IMG/VR virus record: IMGVR_UViG_3300010389_000014
Location: 5,196 to 61,606 of that record
Source of the DNA: a virus
Reading direction: 5' to 3' (one strand)
Length of the DNA: 56,411 nt
Shown here: one piece after another, positions 25,541-31,449 of the stretch
How positions within the stretch are numbered: position 1 is the stretch's first letter
Layout: each line of letters begins with the position of its first letter
Translations under genes and position numbers: made by a program
Notes under the pieces: model-generated
Databases searched by the model: none
What the model was told of the DNA's origin: nothing
Seen by the model: the letters and a program-made list of their open reading frames with translations, nothing else

Positions 25541-26007
25541 AGGTCTTTATACTGTGGCTTCAGGAAGCTGTTCTTCCCCTTGTCGGCTCGACCCCGGCCC
25601 CCAAAGAACAGTTGGAAGACAAGAGTGCCGAAGAGCCCTCTGATGACGGATATAGTGACCTGCCTGTAGATTTCTTGGACCCCTTTGTAGAAGCTGGTTA
25701 CACAACCTTTGAAATCGGCACTGAAGACGATGAGATCGATGGTCCCAGAGTGATCTTTGCAACCATGCCATGGGGTCAGATCATTCCCATCCCATTTTCC
25801 GAAGATGATTGGAGTATGGTGCGTGAAATATCAGAATCATCTGGCGATGACATTGGAGAGGTTCTAAAAAGCATTGTCAACGAACGCTTTGAGACAATTG
25901 CGGAAATGGAGCTACCCAGCGCTCCCCCCGGAGAACTTCGAGCCCTTTTCGAGAATTTTTTTGATCAGATAGACTTCGATGACGACGGAATTGACAGCGA
26001 CGAGTAA
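25498..26007 (+). CDS. Acidic hypothetical protein
   Basis: 169 residues overlapping the deformylase end by 43 bp. Hydrophobic helix near the N-terminus (VFILWLQEAVLPLV) then a very acidic remainder (FFDQIDFDDDGIDSDE at the end). May mimic DNA or bind a basic partner; no family recognised. Its last 43 bp overlap the end of the convergent hydrolase gene. Confidence 0.6.
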   Translation: MAKEKIRVFISTTIEVFILWLQEAVLPLVGSTPAPKEQLEDKSAEEPSDDGYSDLPVDFLDPFVEAGYTTFEIGTEDDEIDGPRVIFATMPWGQIIPIPFSEDDWSMVREISESSGDDIGEVLKSIVNERFETIAEMELPSAPPGELRALFENFFDQIDFDDDGIDSDE

Positions 26008-26618
26008 TTTCCACCCGAACCATGCTCAATCGGGTTATATCCCAACATGTCGTATGCGATAACTGATTCGACTTCCAAAAAAGTCCGTGAATTTAAAATA
26101 ATACTAAGATGAGTAGTCCAAGGAATCACTTGGTGCTCTTTACAGTAAGCCTTCGCGCTGTACTCGCTGACTAGCATATCTAGAGGCGACACAAAGGCCA
26201 CAGAAGGTATCAGACAGTCCAAGGGTAGTGAGTTCATCAGCTCGCTACCCTTTTTCATTTCTTCAACAGGTTTGGACACCCCGCCCAAGAAGTCTAGATG
26301 CCCACGAGAGCCTCTGTGAGGCCCTGCAATGCTCACGAAGCCATCCAAGGCCCCAGGATCCATTCCCAACAGCGCAGAGCCCACAATGGCTCCCATGGAG
26401 TGTCCTACCCAGATGATTCTGTTATAGATGAGATCCAAATCGTAAAGATACTCATATGTAGAGCTAGCCATCTCTCTTATAGAGCGATTGTGACAGTCTG
26501 GGTACTTGAGTCTCACCGTATCGGTCACATGTTCAGCGAGGTGTCGCGCCAACGGAATAGTAGAGGGGTTGTTCCATACAGAGAACCCATGGGCTACAAC
26601 GATTAGATCTTTAGACAT
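25965..26618 (-). CDS. Alpha/beta hydrolase (esterase/lipase-like)
   Basis: 217 residues. LIVVAHGFSVWNN (oxyanion side), nucleophile elbow VGHSMGAIVG (Ser), Asp in VSPLDMLVSE and His in TTHLSIILN complete a triad. Related to small lipases/PGAP1-like hydrolases. In actinobacterial phages LysB esterases attack the outer mycolate layer, but those look different (GxSxG in a cutinase-like fold), so this is only a possibility. AAGGA precedes the ATG. Confidence 0.75.
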   Translation of the reverse strand: MSKDLIVVAHGFSVWNNPSTIPLARHLAEHVTDTVRLKYPDCHNRSIREMASSTYEYLYDLDLIYNRIIWVGHSMGAIVGSALLGMDPGALDGFVSIAGPHRGSRGHLDFLGGVSKPVEEMKKGSELMNSLPLDCLIPSVAFVSPLDMLVSEYSAKAYCKEHQVIPWTTHLSIILNSRTFLEVESVIAYDMLGYNPIEHGSGGNYSSLSIPSSSKSI

Positions 26619-26670
26619 TGGATTGTTCCTTGTATTCGTCTGCGGATTTCATAACGCTTACCCTACCCAT
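26611..26670 (-). CDS. Possible 19-residue upstream peptide
   Basis: MGRVSVMKSADEYKEQSNV; its stop overlaps the hydrolase start, a common coupling pattern. Upstream TTGGGATTTC is a weak ribosome site. May be chance. Confidence 0.25.
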   Translation of the reverse strand: MGRVSVMKSADEYKEQSNV

Positions 26671-26723
26671 GAAATCCCAATTTGCGCAACACAGAAAAAC
26701 AAATATATATATCAACGCCCGAG

Positions 26724-26918
26724 TCAGCTCTCAGTAGCGTCTAGATCGACGAATATTACCTCACCTGCGGGGGGATGTATGAGATGATATTCGGATGGTT
26801 CTGCTTGTTGGTTCATGTACCGGACATTGGTCATCATGATGGACCCCGAGACAAAAGAATACTCATCACAGTAGAAGATTCGTGTCGCGTCAGCTGTAGG
26901 TATTGCTATCTGATACAT
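26724..26918 (-). CDS. Small hypothetical protein
   Basis: 64 residues, mixed, beta-like (IFYCDEYSFVSGSIMMTNVRY ... EYHLIHPPAGEVIFVDLD). The ribosome site (AAAGG, 13 bases from ATG) is poor. A long hairpin (26949-26986) lies in its leader. Resembles small immunity-like or host-takeover proteins only in size. Confidence 0.45.
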   Translation of the reverse strand: MYQIAIPTADATRIFYCDEYSFVSGSIMMTNVRYMNQQAEPSEYHLIHPPAGEVIFVDLDATES

Positions 26919-26948
26919 ATAAAGAAAAAAACCTTTGGAGTTTCAAGA

Positions 26949-26986
26949 AGCAGTAAAGGCCCTTAGTTTTTGAACCAAGGACCTCT
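26949..26986. other. 17-bp stem-loop
   Basis: AGTAAAGGCCCTTAGTT pairs with AACCAAGGACCTCTACT over 17 positions (three G-U in RNA), loop of 4. No U-tract on either side, so a processing or stability element in the leader of the minus-strand gene fits better than a terminator. Confidence 0.6.
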
Positions 26987-27107
26987 ACTGTGTACGTTAT
27001 CATAATATATAGGGGGGGATAATACTCTATGACATTTCATATCTTCTTCTAATGATGGTTAGGCATTGAAAGAGGATATAACATCAAGTGTATCACAGCC
27101 TATGAGG

Positions 27108-27293
27108 TTATTGCAATCTCATGGGCTTGTTTTGTCCTGCGAGCTTCCTTCCTACGTTAGGTACATTCGTTACGTACTCAGTGTGTGATTTGCGGGCCCA
27201 GTCGAGGCATTCGGGGCAGCGTGGAGCGTCGGGTAACTCATTACCTCGATATTCTACAACGCATTGGCAATGACCACAGGTTATTTCAATCAC
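27108..27293 (-). CDS. Small zinc-ribbon protein
   Basis: 61 residues: EITCGHCQCVVEY then RCPECLDWARKSHTEY; CxxC pairs 21 apart. Start GTG at 27293 with ATAGGA upstream. Similar short zinc proteins appear at 20223, 24852 and 38854. Adaptor or nucleic-acid binding likely. Confidence 0.65.
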   Translation of the reverse strand: MIEITCGHCQCVVEYRGNELPDAPRCPECLDWARKSHTEYVTNVPNVGRKLAGQNKPMRLQ

Positions 27294-27460
27294 GTGAGCG
27301 TCCTATTATAGGTCTATATGGGATTAGTATAGCATAGATTGGTCTTATAGGGCTATTTTGAGGGAAAATATTTTTTGGGGCGAAGCCTGTCGATTGAAAG
27401 CCTATATAAAGGTATAAAATCCTATAGGAACATTATTGGGAAAAATTTGTGGGGCTCTAA
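27294..27460. promoter_or_regulatory. AT-rich divergent control region
   Basis: Separates the leftward zinc gene from the rightward small-gene array. Contains TTAGTATAGCA (27320-27334), which shares AGTATAGCA with the recA promoter, and CTATATAAAGGTATAAAATCC near 27400. Likely holds the early promoter(s) of the array, but I cannot fix the -35. Confidence 0.45.
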
Positions 27461-27572
27461 GTGAGACTATGTAAGTCTCAATGGAGCCTTAACGTGCCCA
27501 CCGGGGTACGGGTTTCCATCAATTACATGCAGGATATCCCTGTGTGTACATATGTCCTGAGGAGGACCAATA
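27461..27572 (+). promoter_or_regulatory. RNA leader of first array gene (three hairpins)
   Basis: TGAGACT/AGTCTCA hairpin, then a GAGCC...GGTTTCC hairpin resembling the long element found after later genes, then CAGG-ATATC-CCTG, then the SD hairpin GTCCT-GAGG-AGGAC (27554-27567) directly before the start. Confidence 0.55.
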
Positions 27573-27668
27573 ATGAACACCTTCACCGCCTACATGATCA
27601 TCGTCACCGCTCTGCTCACCTTCGTGGCATGGGTGCTGGAGCAGCTGGCCTCACTGCCCCTGCTGTAA
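27573..27668 (+). CDS. 31-residue single-span membrane peptide
   Basis: One hydrophobic helix (AYMIIVTALLTFVAWVLEQL) and almost nothing else. ATG follows the SD hairpin by 5 bases. First of a series of tiny genes. A similar-sized single-span protein lies at 36786. Confidence 0.55.
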   Translation: MNTFTAYMIIVTALLTFVAWVLEQLASLPLL

Positions 27669-27685
27669 TAGGTAGAGAGCTGTAG

Positions 27686-27792
27686 GTACATAGGACTACC
27701 CGCCAATGCGACTGGTGGGTGGTCTTGTTGTGCTTATACGCACATGCATATGGGAGATACCCATGTGTATACATGATACCTAGGAGGGTATT
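27686..27792 (+). promoter_or_regulatory. Intergenic RNA module 1: long hairpin, second hairpin, SD hairpin
   Basis: Long hairpin 27686-27733 (outer GTACA/TGTGC, inner 14 bp, loop with AATGCGAC), second hairpin ATGGG-AGATA-CCCAT, SD hairpin ATACC-TAGGAG-GGTAT (27776-27791). Confidence 0.7.
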
Positions 27793-27984
27793 ATGGCAAT
27801 TACCATCAACGTGATGGAGGTGGACGAGAGTGATCTCGACGCCCTCATCACCATGGCAGAAGCGGTCCTTACACAGGATCGTACCTTTGCCCTTGATGAT
27901 GTCCACTTCTCTGATGAGGAGTGGGCGCAGCATCGGTCCAACGTGCGTTGGGCTGAATGGTTGCTGTCCGTAACAGGTCAGTAA
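27793..27984 (+). CDS. Small acidic protein, paralogue of 30495 gene
   Basis: 63 residues. The C-terminal half VHFSDEEWAQHRSNVRWAEWLL aligns with VVLTDAQWEAHLVDYAWAQEVL of the gene at 30495, so the two derive from a duplicated unit. Helical, tryptophan-rich. Unknown function. Confidence 0.65.
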   Translation: MAITINVMEVDESDLDALITMAEAVLTQDRTFALDDVHFSDEEWAQHRSNVRWAEWLLSVTGQ

Positions 27985-27994
27985 TCAGCTGTAG

Positions 27995-28103
27995 GTACAG
28001 CGTAGCCTCATCGCCCATAAGGGTGGTGGGGCTATCTGTGCTTATTAGGCACATGCGTACGTGATATCCACGTGCGTGTATACATGATACCTAGGAGGGT
28101 ATT
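27995..28103 (+). promoter_or_regulatory. Intergenic RNA module 2
   Basis: Long hairpin 27995-28041 (GTACAG/CTGTGC, then AGCCTCATCGCCC with GGGTGGTGGGGCT), second hairpin ACGTG-ATATC-CACGT, SD hairpin ATACC-TAGGAG-GGTAT (28087-28102). Confidence 0.7.
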
Positions 28104-28313
28104 ATGCGTATTACCGACCTTACCATCGGTGACGTGTTCGAGGATGCCATCAACGGCATCGATGTGCGTAGGGTGGCACTGTCTACCCCTCGTACTGTCG
28201 ACACGTGGACCACTGTGAGGGTGGCTGAGTCCTATGGACCTGGCCATCGTGGAGTGCATCATCACTCCCTCACAGTGTCATCCACTACAGAGGTCAGCTT
28301 GACCAGTCTGTAG
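28104..28313 (+). CDS. Small hypothetical protein
   Basis: 69 residues, Thr/Val/Ser-rich, beta-like (VDTWTTVRVAESYGPGHRG). Its TAG stop is the TAG in the GTAGGTACAG that opens the next long hairpin, so gene end and RNA element overlap. No family recognised. Confidence 0.6.
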   Translation: MRITDLTIGDVFEDAINGIDVRRVALSTPRTVDTWTTVRVAESYGPGHRGVHHHSLTVSSTTEVSLTSL

Positions 28314-28418
28314 GTACAGCGTAGCCTCATCGCACACATGTGTGATGGGGCTATCTGTGCTTATTAGGCACATGCATACACAACACCGTGTATGTGGTAC
28401 ACGTCCTTAGGAGGACAC
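28314..28418 (+). promoter_or_regulatory. Intergenic RNA module 3
   Basis: Long hairpin 28314-28360 (GTACAG/CTGTGC; inner AGCCTCATCGCACA with TGTGTGATGGGGCT), second hairpin CATACAC/GTGTATG, SD hairpin GTCCT-TAGG-AGGAC (28403-28416). Confidence 0.7.
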
Positions 28419-28541
28419 ATGGCCAAGACTATGGCCCAGTACAGCATCATGATTACCGTCATGGTGGTCATCATGATCATTGTGATCAATGCCCTTGCGG
28501 GTATCGATTGCACCGGTGAGTTCGGTGAGGTGATGTGCTGA
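28419..28541 (+). CDS. 40-residue membrane peptide ending GEVMC
   Basis: Hydrophobic Met/Ile/Val helix (ITVMVVIMIIVINALAG) then TGEFGEVMC. The same end, VGEVMC, followed by the same overlapping start, occurs at 30325-30423, though the N-termini differ. Stop and next start overlap (TGATG). Confidence 0.5.
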   Translation: MAKTMAQYSIMITVMVVIMIIVINALAGIDCTGEFGEVMC

Positions 28542-28600
28542 TGTCCCGCATCATGAACAAGTACCGTATGTGGCGTCTCAACCACATGCTTGGCTTCTAG
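28541..28600 (+). CDS. 19-residue microprotein, YRMWRL family
   Basis: MSRIMNKYRMWRLNHMLGF. Overlaps the previous stop by one base (TGATG). The second copy at 30423 is MITKAINRYRMWRLSYMLGF: 10 of the last 12 residues are identical although the DNA has changed at synonymous sites, which argues for a translated product. Basic, amphipathic. Confidence 0.5.
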   Translation: MSRIMNKYRMWRLNHMLGF

Positions 28601-28616
28601 GAGCTGTAGTACCACA

Positions 28617-28700
28617 GTAGTGCAGCCCGGTGTCTGATAACACCCTGAGCAGCCCCTTCACAGGGGACGGTTTATGCAGGTTCGAATCCTGTCTGCTCTA
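28617..28700 (+). ncRNA. tRNA-like structure 1
   Basis: Hairpin GGTGT-CTGATA-ACACC (28629-28644), then 5' strand GAGCAG (28647-28652), a CCCCT/AGGGG hairpin, a canonical T-arm GCAGG-TTCGAAT-CCTGT (28676-28692) and the 3' strand CTGCTC (28693-28698) stacked directly on it. No D-arm or usable anticodon arm. Followed by a second hairpin (CCACAGA/TCTGTGG) and SD hairpin GTATCC-AGGA-GGATAC (28732-28747). Confidence 0.65.
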
Positions 28701-28749
28701 CGATCCACAGATAACACTGTCTGTGGTGACAGTATCCAGGAGGATACAT

Positions 28750-29028
28750 ATGGCTAAGGCCAGCGGTAAGGACTCCGCTAAAAAGTCCAACAGCAAGTGC
28801 CCAGCCCTAAACGATGGCCCCATTCAGGGTGATCATCACTGGGTGGTTAGCGAAGATGTTGTCCTTGAGGATGACGCCTTCGTTAAGAGCGGGTTCACCT
28901 CCACTCACTGCACCGAATGTGGTGAAGTCAAGATCGAAGAATACAACTTCGGTCGCTCGCTGGCCATGGAGGCGGATATGATGGGAATCCCCATCCAGGA
29001 ACTGCAGCCCCCGGAAGAGGATCTGTAA
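28750..29028 (+). CDS. Acidic protein with CxxC motif
   Basis: 92 residues. Lys/Ser-rich start (KASGKDSAKKSNSKCP), then HHWVVSEDVVLEDDAF and STHCTECGEVKIEEY; with the first Cys and His residues this could bind one zinc. Ends very acidic. ATG is 2 bases after the SD hairpin. Overlaps the next gene start (TAATG). Confidence 0.6.
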   Translation: MAKASGKDSAKKSNSKCPALNDGPIQGDHHWVVSEDVVLEDDAFVKSGFTSTHCTECGEVKIEEYNFGRSLAMEADMMGIPIQELQPPEEDL

Positions 29029-29195
29029 TGTTTACCCGCAGCGAGCTTGCCACCCTTGCCGATCATCCCAAAGAGGGATTCGGTGTTTACACGGAGTTGA
29101 CTGATGGCCTTGCCTCCACGGAAGACTACCCTTCTCGGGGTCGTTTTCCTGATCGGGCGACGTACACCAGCAATCCCTACATCCTTCGGGATTAG
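29028..29195 (+). CDS. Small hypothetical protein
   Basis: 55 residues, MFTRSELATLADHPKEGFGVY...; start overlaps the previous stop by one base, SD GGAAGAGGA. Rich in aromatic and charged residues, no motif recognised. Followed at once by tRNA-like structure 2. Confidence 0.55.
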   Translation: MFTRSELATLADHPKEGFGVYTELTDGLASTEDYPSRGRFPDRATYTSNPYILRD

Positions 29196-29198
29196 ACC

Positions 29199-29280
29199 GT
29201 AGTGCAGCCCGGTGTCTGATAACACCCTGAGCAGTAGCTGGTTGCTACGTAATAGAGGTTCGATCCCTCTTGCTCTACGA
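29199..29280 (+). ncRNA. tRNA-like structure 2
   Basis: Same 5' hairpin GGTGT-CTGATA-ACACC, then GAGCA (29229-29233), hairpin GTAGC-TGGTT-GCTAC, T-arm AGAGG-TTCGATC-CCTCT (29254-29270) and TGCTC (29271-29275). T-stem differs from copy 1 at several paired positions. Followed by hairpin CCATAGA/TTTATGG and SD hairpin 29308-29329 (ATATGTCCT with AGGATATAT). Confidence 0.65.
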
Positions 29281-29339
29281 TCCATAGACAACCCCGTTTA
29301 TGGTGACATATGTCCTAAGGAGGATATATAAGCAATACC

Positions 29340-29540
29340 ATGACCACATTCATCCCCTCCCCCCACGAGGTGTTCTACCTCATCGGAAGGAGGGATCGTG
29401 ATTGGGCCCTGGTCGAGGTCGTGGCGGTGCAGGACAGCACCATCACGGTCGTCGACATGGCCAAAGGTCTTTCCTCGCGGGAGACCATCACCGTCGATCT
29501 CACCGATACCTGGTGGGATCTGAAGCCCTACATCCGGTAG
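29340..29540 (+). CDS. Small beta-rich protein
   Basis: 66 residues, MTTFIPSPHEVFYLIGRRD... VVDMAKGLSSRETITVDL ... WWDLKPYIR. Looks like a small beta-barrel. The ATG is unusually far (16 bases) from AGGAGG of the SD hairpin; there is no nearer start codon in frame. Stop TAG lies within the next long hairpin's GTAGGTACAG. Confidence 0.55.
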   Translation: MTTFIPSPHEVFYLIGRRDRDWALVEVVAVQDSTITVVDMAKGLSSRETITVDLTDTWWDLKPYIR

Positions 29541-29660
29541 GTACAGGGCGAGCCTGTCAGTCAATGCGACTGTCTGACAGGTTCCCCTGTGTTTATTGGC
29601 AACAATATCACAGCATGCAGAAAATCTGCGTGCAGCAAATGTCCAAAGGAGGACACAGCA
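29541..29660 (+). promoter_or_regulatory. Intergenic RNA module 4
   Basis: Long hairpin 29541-29592 (GTACAGGG/CCCTGTGT, inner GAGCCTGTCAG with CTGACAGGTTC, loop containing AATGCGAC), second hairpin GCATGCAG/CTGCGTGC, SD hairpin TGTCC-AAAGGA-GGACA (29640-29655). Confidence 0.75.
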
Positions 29661-29954
29661 ATGCGTAAGCCCAGTGAAGCCAAGTCCAGGTTCGTCTACT
29701 TCTGGTTGTTCCCGTCCAGTGCGGTGCGCAACAAGAAGGTCCGGCGTTCCCTGTACGTCTTGACGTTCGTCATGAACTACTACCGGTTCATGAAGGCGTT
29801 CGACCAGGAAGAGAAGGAGGCCCGTGCTCAGGTGATCTTCGATCGTCAGCGCAGCCTCCACCTCTCCCTGGTGGACCACGCCATCGAGAACGATCGTGTC
29901 GTCTACAAGGCGACGGACGATGCGTTCCTCCGGTCCATCGGGATCGAGAGCTGA
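29661..29954 (+). CDS. Basic protein, duplicated gene copy A
   Basis: 97 residues: basic aromatic N-terminus (SRFVYFWLFPSSAVRNKKVRR), then a charged helix (FDQEEKEARAQVIFDRQRS) and a conserved tail FLRSIGIES. Paralogue at 31095. The N-terminal halves differ in DNA and protein, while ~190 bp covering the second half and beyond are identical. Confidence 0.65.
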   Translation: MRKPSEAKSRFVYFWLFPSSAVRNKKVRRSLYVLTFVMNYYRFMKAFDQEEKEARAQVIFDRQRSLHLSLVDHAIENDRVVYKATDDAFLRSIGIES

Positions 29955-29994
29955 GATGAGCGTCACGCAATCCAACAATCAGAAAGAAGGTACC

Positions 29995-30222
29995 ATGACC
30001 ATCAACACCTGCGTCATCTGCGGAGGTGGACCCATGTTCACCACCCTCTGCCCCCATCTCTGCAGCGACGGAGATCACATCGTGGGAATGGAGGTGCTCA
30101 ACAGGGATGGTAAGCCCGAGGCCTACATCTTCATCCCGCCGGACGCCAATCCCACCGAGTGGGTCAGCAACCACGTCCAGGTTCCCGATGGGTTCACCTC
30201 CCGTTGGGTCTATCTTTCGTAG
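29995..30222 (+). CDS. Small Cys/His protein
   Basis: 75 residues: TCVICGGGPMFTTLCPHLCSDGDH would hold one or two zinc ions; the rest is beta-like (EAYIFIPPDANPTEWV). Start at 29995 has AGAAAGAAGG upstream. It occupies the same place relative to gene copy A as the SLOG gene does to copy B. Confidence 0.6.
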   Translation: MTINTCVICGGGPMFTTLCPHLCSDGDHIVGMEVLNRDGKPEAYIFIPPDANPTEWVSNHVQVPDGFTSRWVYLS

Positions 30223-30324
30223 ATAGGGGACGAGCCCGTCAGTCAATACGATTGGCGGGTTCTCCTGTATCTATGGGAAATTCCCATAGCTCTACAACAA
30301 CAACGTCCAAAGGAGGACACAGTA
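30221..30324 (+). promoter_or_regulatory. Intergenic RNA module 5
   Basis: Long hairpin 30221-30272 (AGATA/TATCT, then GAGCCCGTCAGTC with GATTGGCGGGTTC), short hairpin ATGGGA-AAT-TCCCAT, SD hairpin GTCC/GGAC (30305-30318). Confidence 0.7.
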
Positions 30325-30423
30325 ATGCGCAAGTTCAACATCAAGGCCATCGCTGCTGCTGCCAAGGAGGCTGCACAGGACCAGGTCATCGAGGTTCGTG
30401 AGGTCGGTGAGGTGATGTGCTGA
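30325..30423 (+). CDS. 32-residue peptide ending VGEVMC
   Basis: MRKFNIKAIAAAAKEAAQDQ... VREVGEVMC. The C-terminus and the TGATG overlap with the next microprotein repeat the arrangement at 28419-28600; the N-terminal half is different (soluble here, membrane there). Suggests the tail, or the RNA encoding it, is what is conserved. Confidence 0.5.
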   Translation: MRKFNIKAIAAAAKEAAQDQVIEVREVGEVMC

Positions 30424-30485
30424 TGATCACCAAGGCCATCAACCGCTACCGCATGTGGCGCCTCAGCTACATGCTCGGCTTCTAA
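30423..30485 (+). CDS. 20-residue microprotein, YRMWRL family copy 2
   Basis: MITKAINRYRMWRLSYMLGF, paralogue of the peptide at 28541. Its last codons (GGC TTC TAA) form the 5' strand of the hairpin that holds the next gene's SD, so ribosomes finishing here would open that hairpin. Confidence 0.5.
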   Translation: MITKAINRYRMWRLSYMLGF

Positions 30486-30494
30486 GGAGGAAGC
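30478..30494 (+). promoter_or_regulatory. SD hairpin overlapping a stop codon
   Basis: GCTTC-TAAGGAG-GAAGC immediately before ATG at 30495. The loop carries both the stop TAA of the microprotein and AGGAG. Confidence 0.6.
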
Positions 30495-30647
30495 ATGGAA
30501 AAGGTAGACCGTATTGCACGTGCTCACTACATCGTTCTTCGTAACGAACGGTGGGCTCAATCCGATGTGGTTCTCACTGATGCACAGTGGGAGGCGCATC
30601 TTGTGGATTACGCCTGGGCACAAGAGGTGCTCGCCAAAGAGGCTTAA
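30495..30647 (+). CDS. Small Trp-rich protein, paralogue of 27793 gene
   Basis: 50 residues, MEKVDRIARAHYIVLRNERW...; shares the DxxWxxH...WA.E.L pattern with the gene at 27793. Probably translationally coupled to the microprotein upstream. Function unknown. Confidence 0.6.
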   Translation: MEKVDRIARAHYIVLRNERWAQSDVVLTDAQWEAHLVDYAWAQEVLAKEA

Positions 30648-30656
30648 TCCCCCACA

Positions 30657-30727
30657 GTAGTACAGCCTAGTGTCTGATAACACTCGGGTGAGTAGCACAC
30701 ATACAGGTGCGAGTCCTGTACACCCAC
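30657..30727 (+). ncRNA. tRNA-like structure 3
   Basis: Hairpin AGTGT-CTGATA-ACACT, then GGGTG (30686-30690), a 12-base spacer, T-arm ACAGG-TGCGAGT-CCTGT (30703-30719) and CACCC (30721-30725). Compared with copies 1 and 2 the first hairpin and the acceptor-like stem changed on both strands (GAGCA/TGCTC to GGGTG/CACCC), so pairing is conserved, not sequence. Followed by hairpin ATAGCA/TGCTAT and SD hairpin GTACC-TAGGA-GGTAC (30759-30773). Confidence 0.65.
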
Positions 30728-30779
30728 GCTATAGCAACACTGCTATATGCAACAACCCGTACCTAGGAGGTACACAGCA

Positions 30780-30986
30780 ATGGCTACCAACATCAACGAC
30801 AAGTACTTCTCCACCGTGGAGGAGAACGTGCCCTTCAGCTCCAAGGTGTTCACCATCGACCACATCATCAGCCACTCCACGGGTGTGGCCCTGAGGATGG
30901 AGGCGCTGGGGGCCAAGAAGCTGGCTCTGCTGGCATGGACCGAGGTGTTCCTCGCCCGTGCCCACAAGGACGGCATCAACAGCTGA
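30780..30986 (+). CDS. Small hypothetical protein
   Basis: 68 residues, MATNINDKYFSTVEENVPF... then a long helix (TGVALRMEALGAKKLALLAWTE split by no Pro). Start 6 bases after the SD hairpin. No family recognised. Confidence 0.6.
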   Translation: MATNINDKYFSTVEENVPFSSKVFTIDHIISHSTGVALRMEALGAKKLALLAWTEVFLARAHKDGINS

Positions 30987-31012
30987 TCCTACTCTACTGT
31001 AGGTACAGCATG

Positions 31013-31094
31013 AGCCCGTCAGCCTATGAGGTTGGCGGGTTCTTCTGTACTTATGGGAAACTCCCATTTGTACTGTCCAAAGGAGGACACAGCA
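31013..31094 (+). promoter_or_regulatory. Intergenic RNA module 6
   Basis: Long hairpin 31013-31050 (GTACAG/CTGTAC, inner GAGCCCGTCAGCC with GGTTGGCGGGTTC), short hairpin ATGGGA-AAC-TCCCAT, SD hairpin TGTCC-AAAGGA-GGACA (31074-31089). Confidence 0.75.
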
Positions 31095-31388
31095 ATGCGC
31101 AAGCCCAGTGAAGCCAGGTCCAAGTTCGTCTACTTCTGGCTCTTCCCGTCCAGCACGGTGAAGAACAAGAAGGTTCGGCGGTCGCTGTACCTGGCGACTC
31201 TCATCATCAACGGCCTTCGTTTCGCCAAGGCGTTCGACCAGGAAGAGAAGGAGGCCCGTGCTCAGGTGATCTTCGATCGTCAGCGCAGCCTCCACCTCTC
31301 CCTGGTGGACCACGCCATCGAGAACGATCGTGTCGTCTACAAGGCGACGGACGATGCGTTCCTCCGGTCCATCGGGATCGAGAGCTGA
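31095..31388 (+). CDS. Basic protein, duplicated gene copy B
   Basis: 97 residues. N-terminal half differs from copy A (29661) at about one residue in three; from the Lys-Ala-Phe-Asp-Gln on, DNA and protein are identical, continuing past the stop codon for ~25 bp. Leader also belongs to the same module type. Points to gene conversion or recent recombination. Confidence 0.65.
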   Translation: MRKPSEARSKFVYFWLFPSSTVKNKKVRRSLYLATLIINGLRFAKAFDQEEKEARAQVIFDRQRSLHLSLVDHAIENDRVVYKATDDAFLRSIGIES

Positions 31389-31407
31389 GATGAGCGTCAC
31401 GCAATCC

Positions 31408-31434
31408 AACAACAACAACAACAACAACAACAAC
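31408..31434 (+). repeat. (AAC)9 microsatellite
   Basis: Nine AAC units between copy B and the SLOG gene; the equivalent place after copy A has only CAACAATCAG. If the ATG at 31390 is used, it encodes nine Asn. Slippage here could set spacing between genes. Confidence 0.8.
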
Positions 31435-31449
31435 AAGAAAGGCAAGAAC

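Noticed and set aside
28617-30727. Canonical tRNA genes
   Set aside because: The T-arms are good, but D-arm and anticodon arm are missing and the spacing is too short; described as tRNA-like structures instead.
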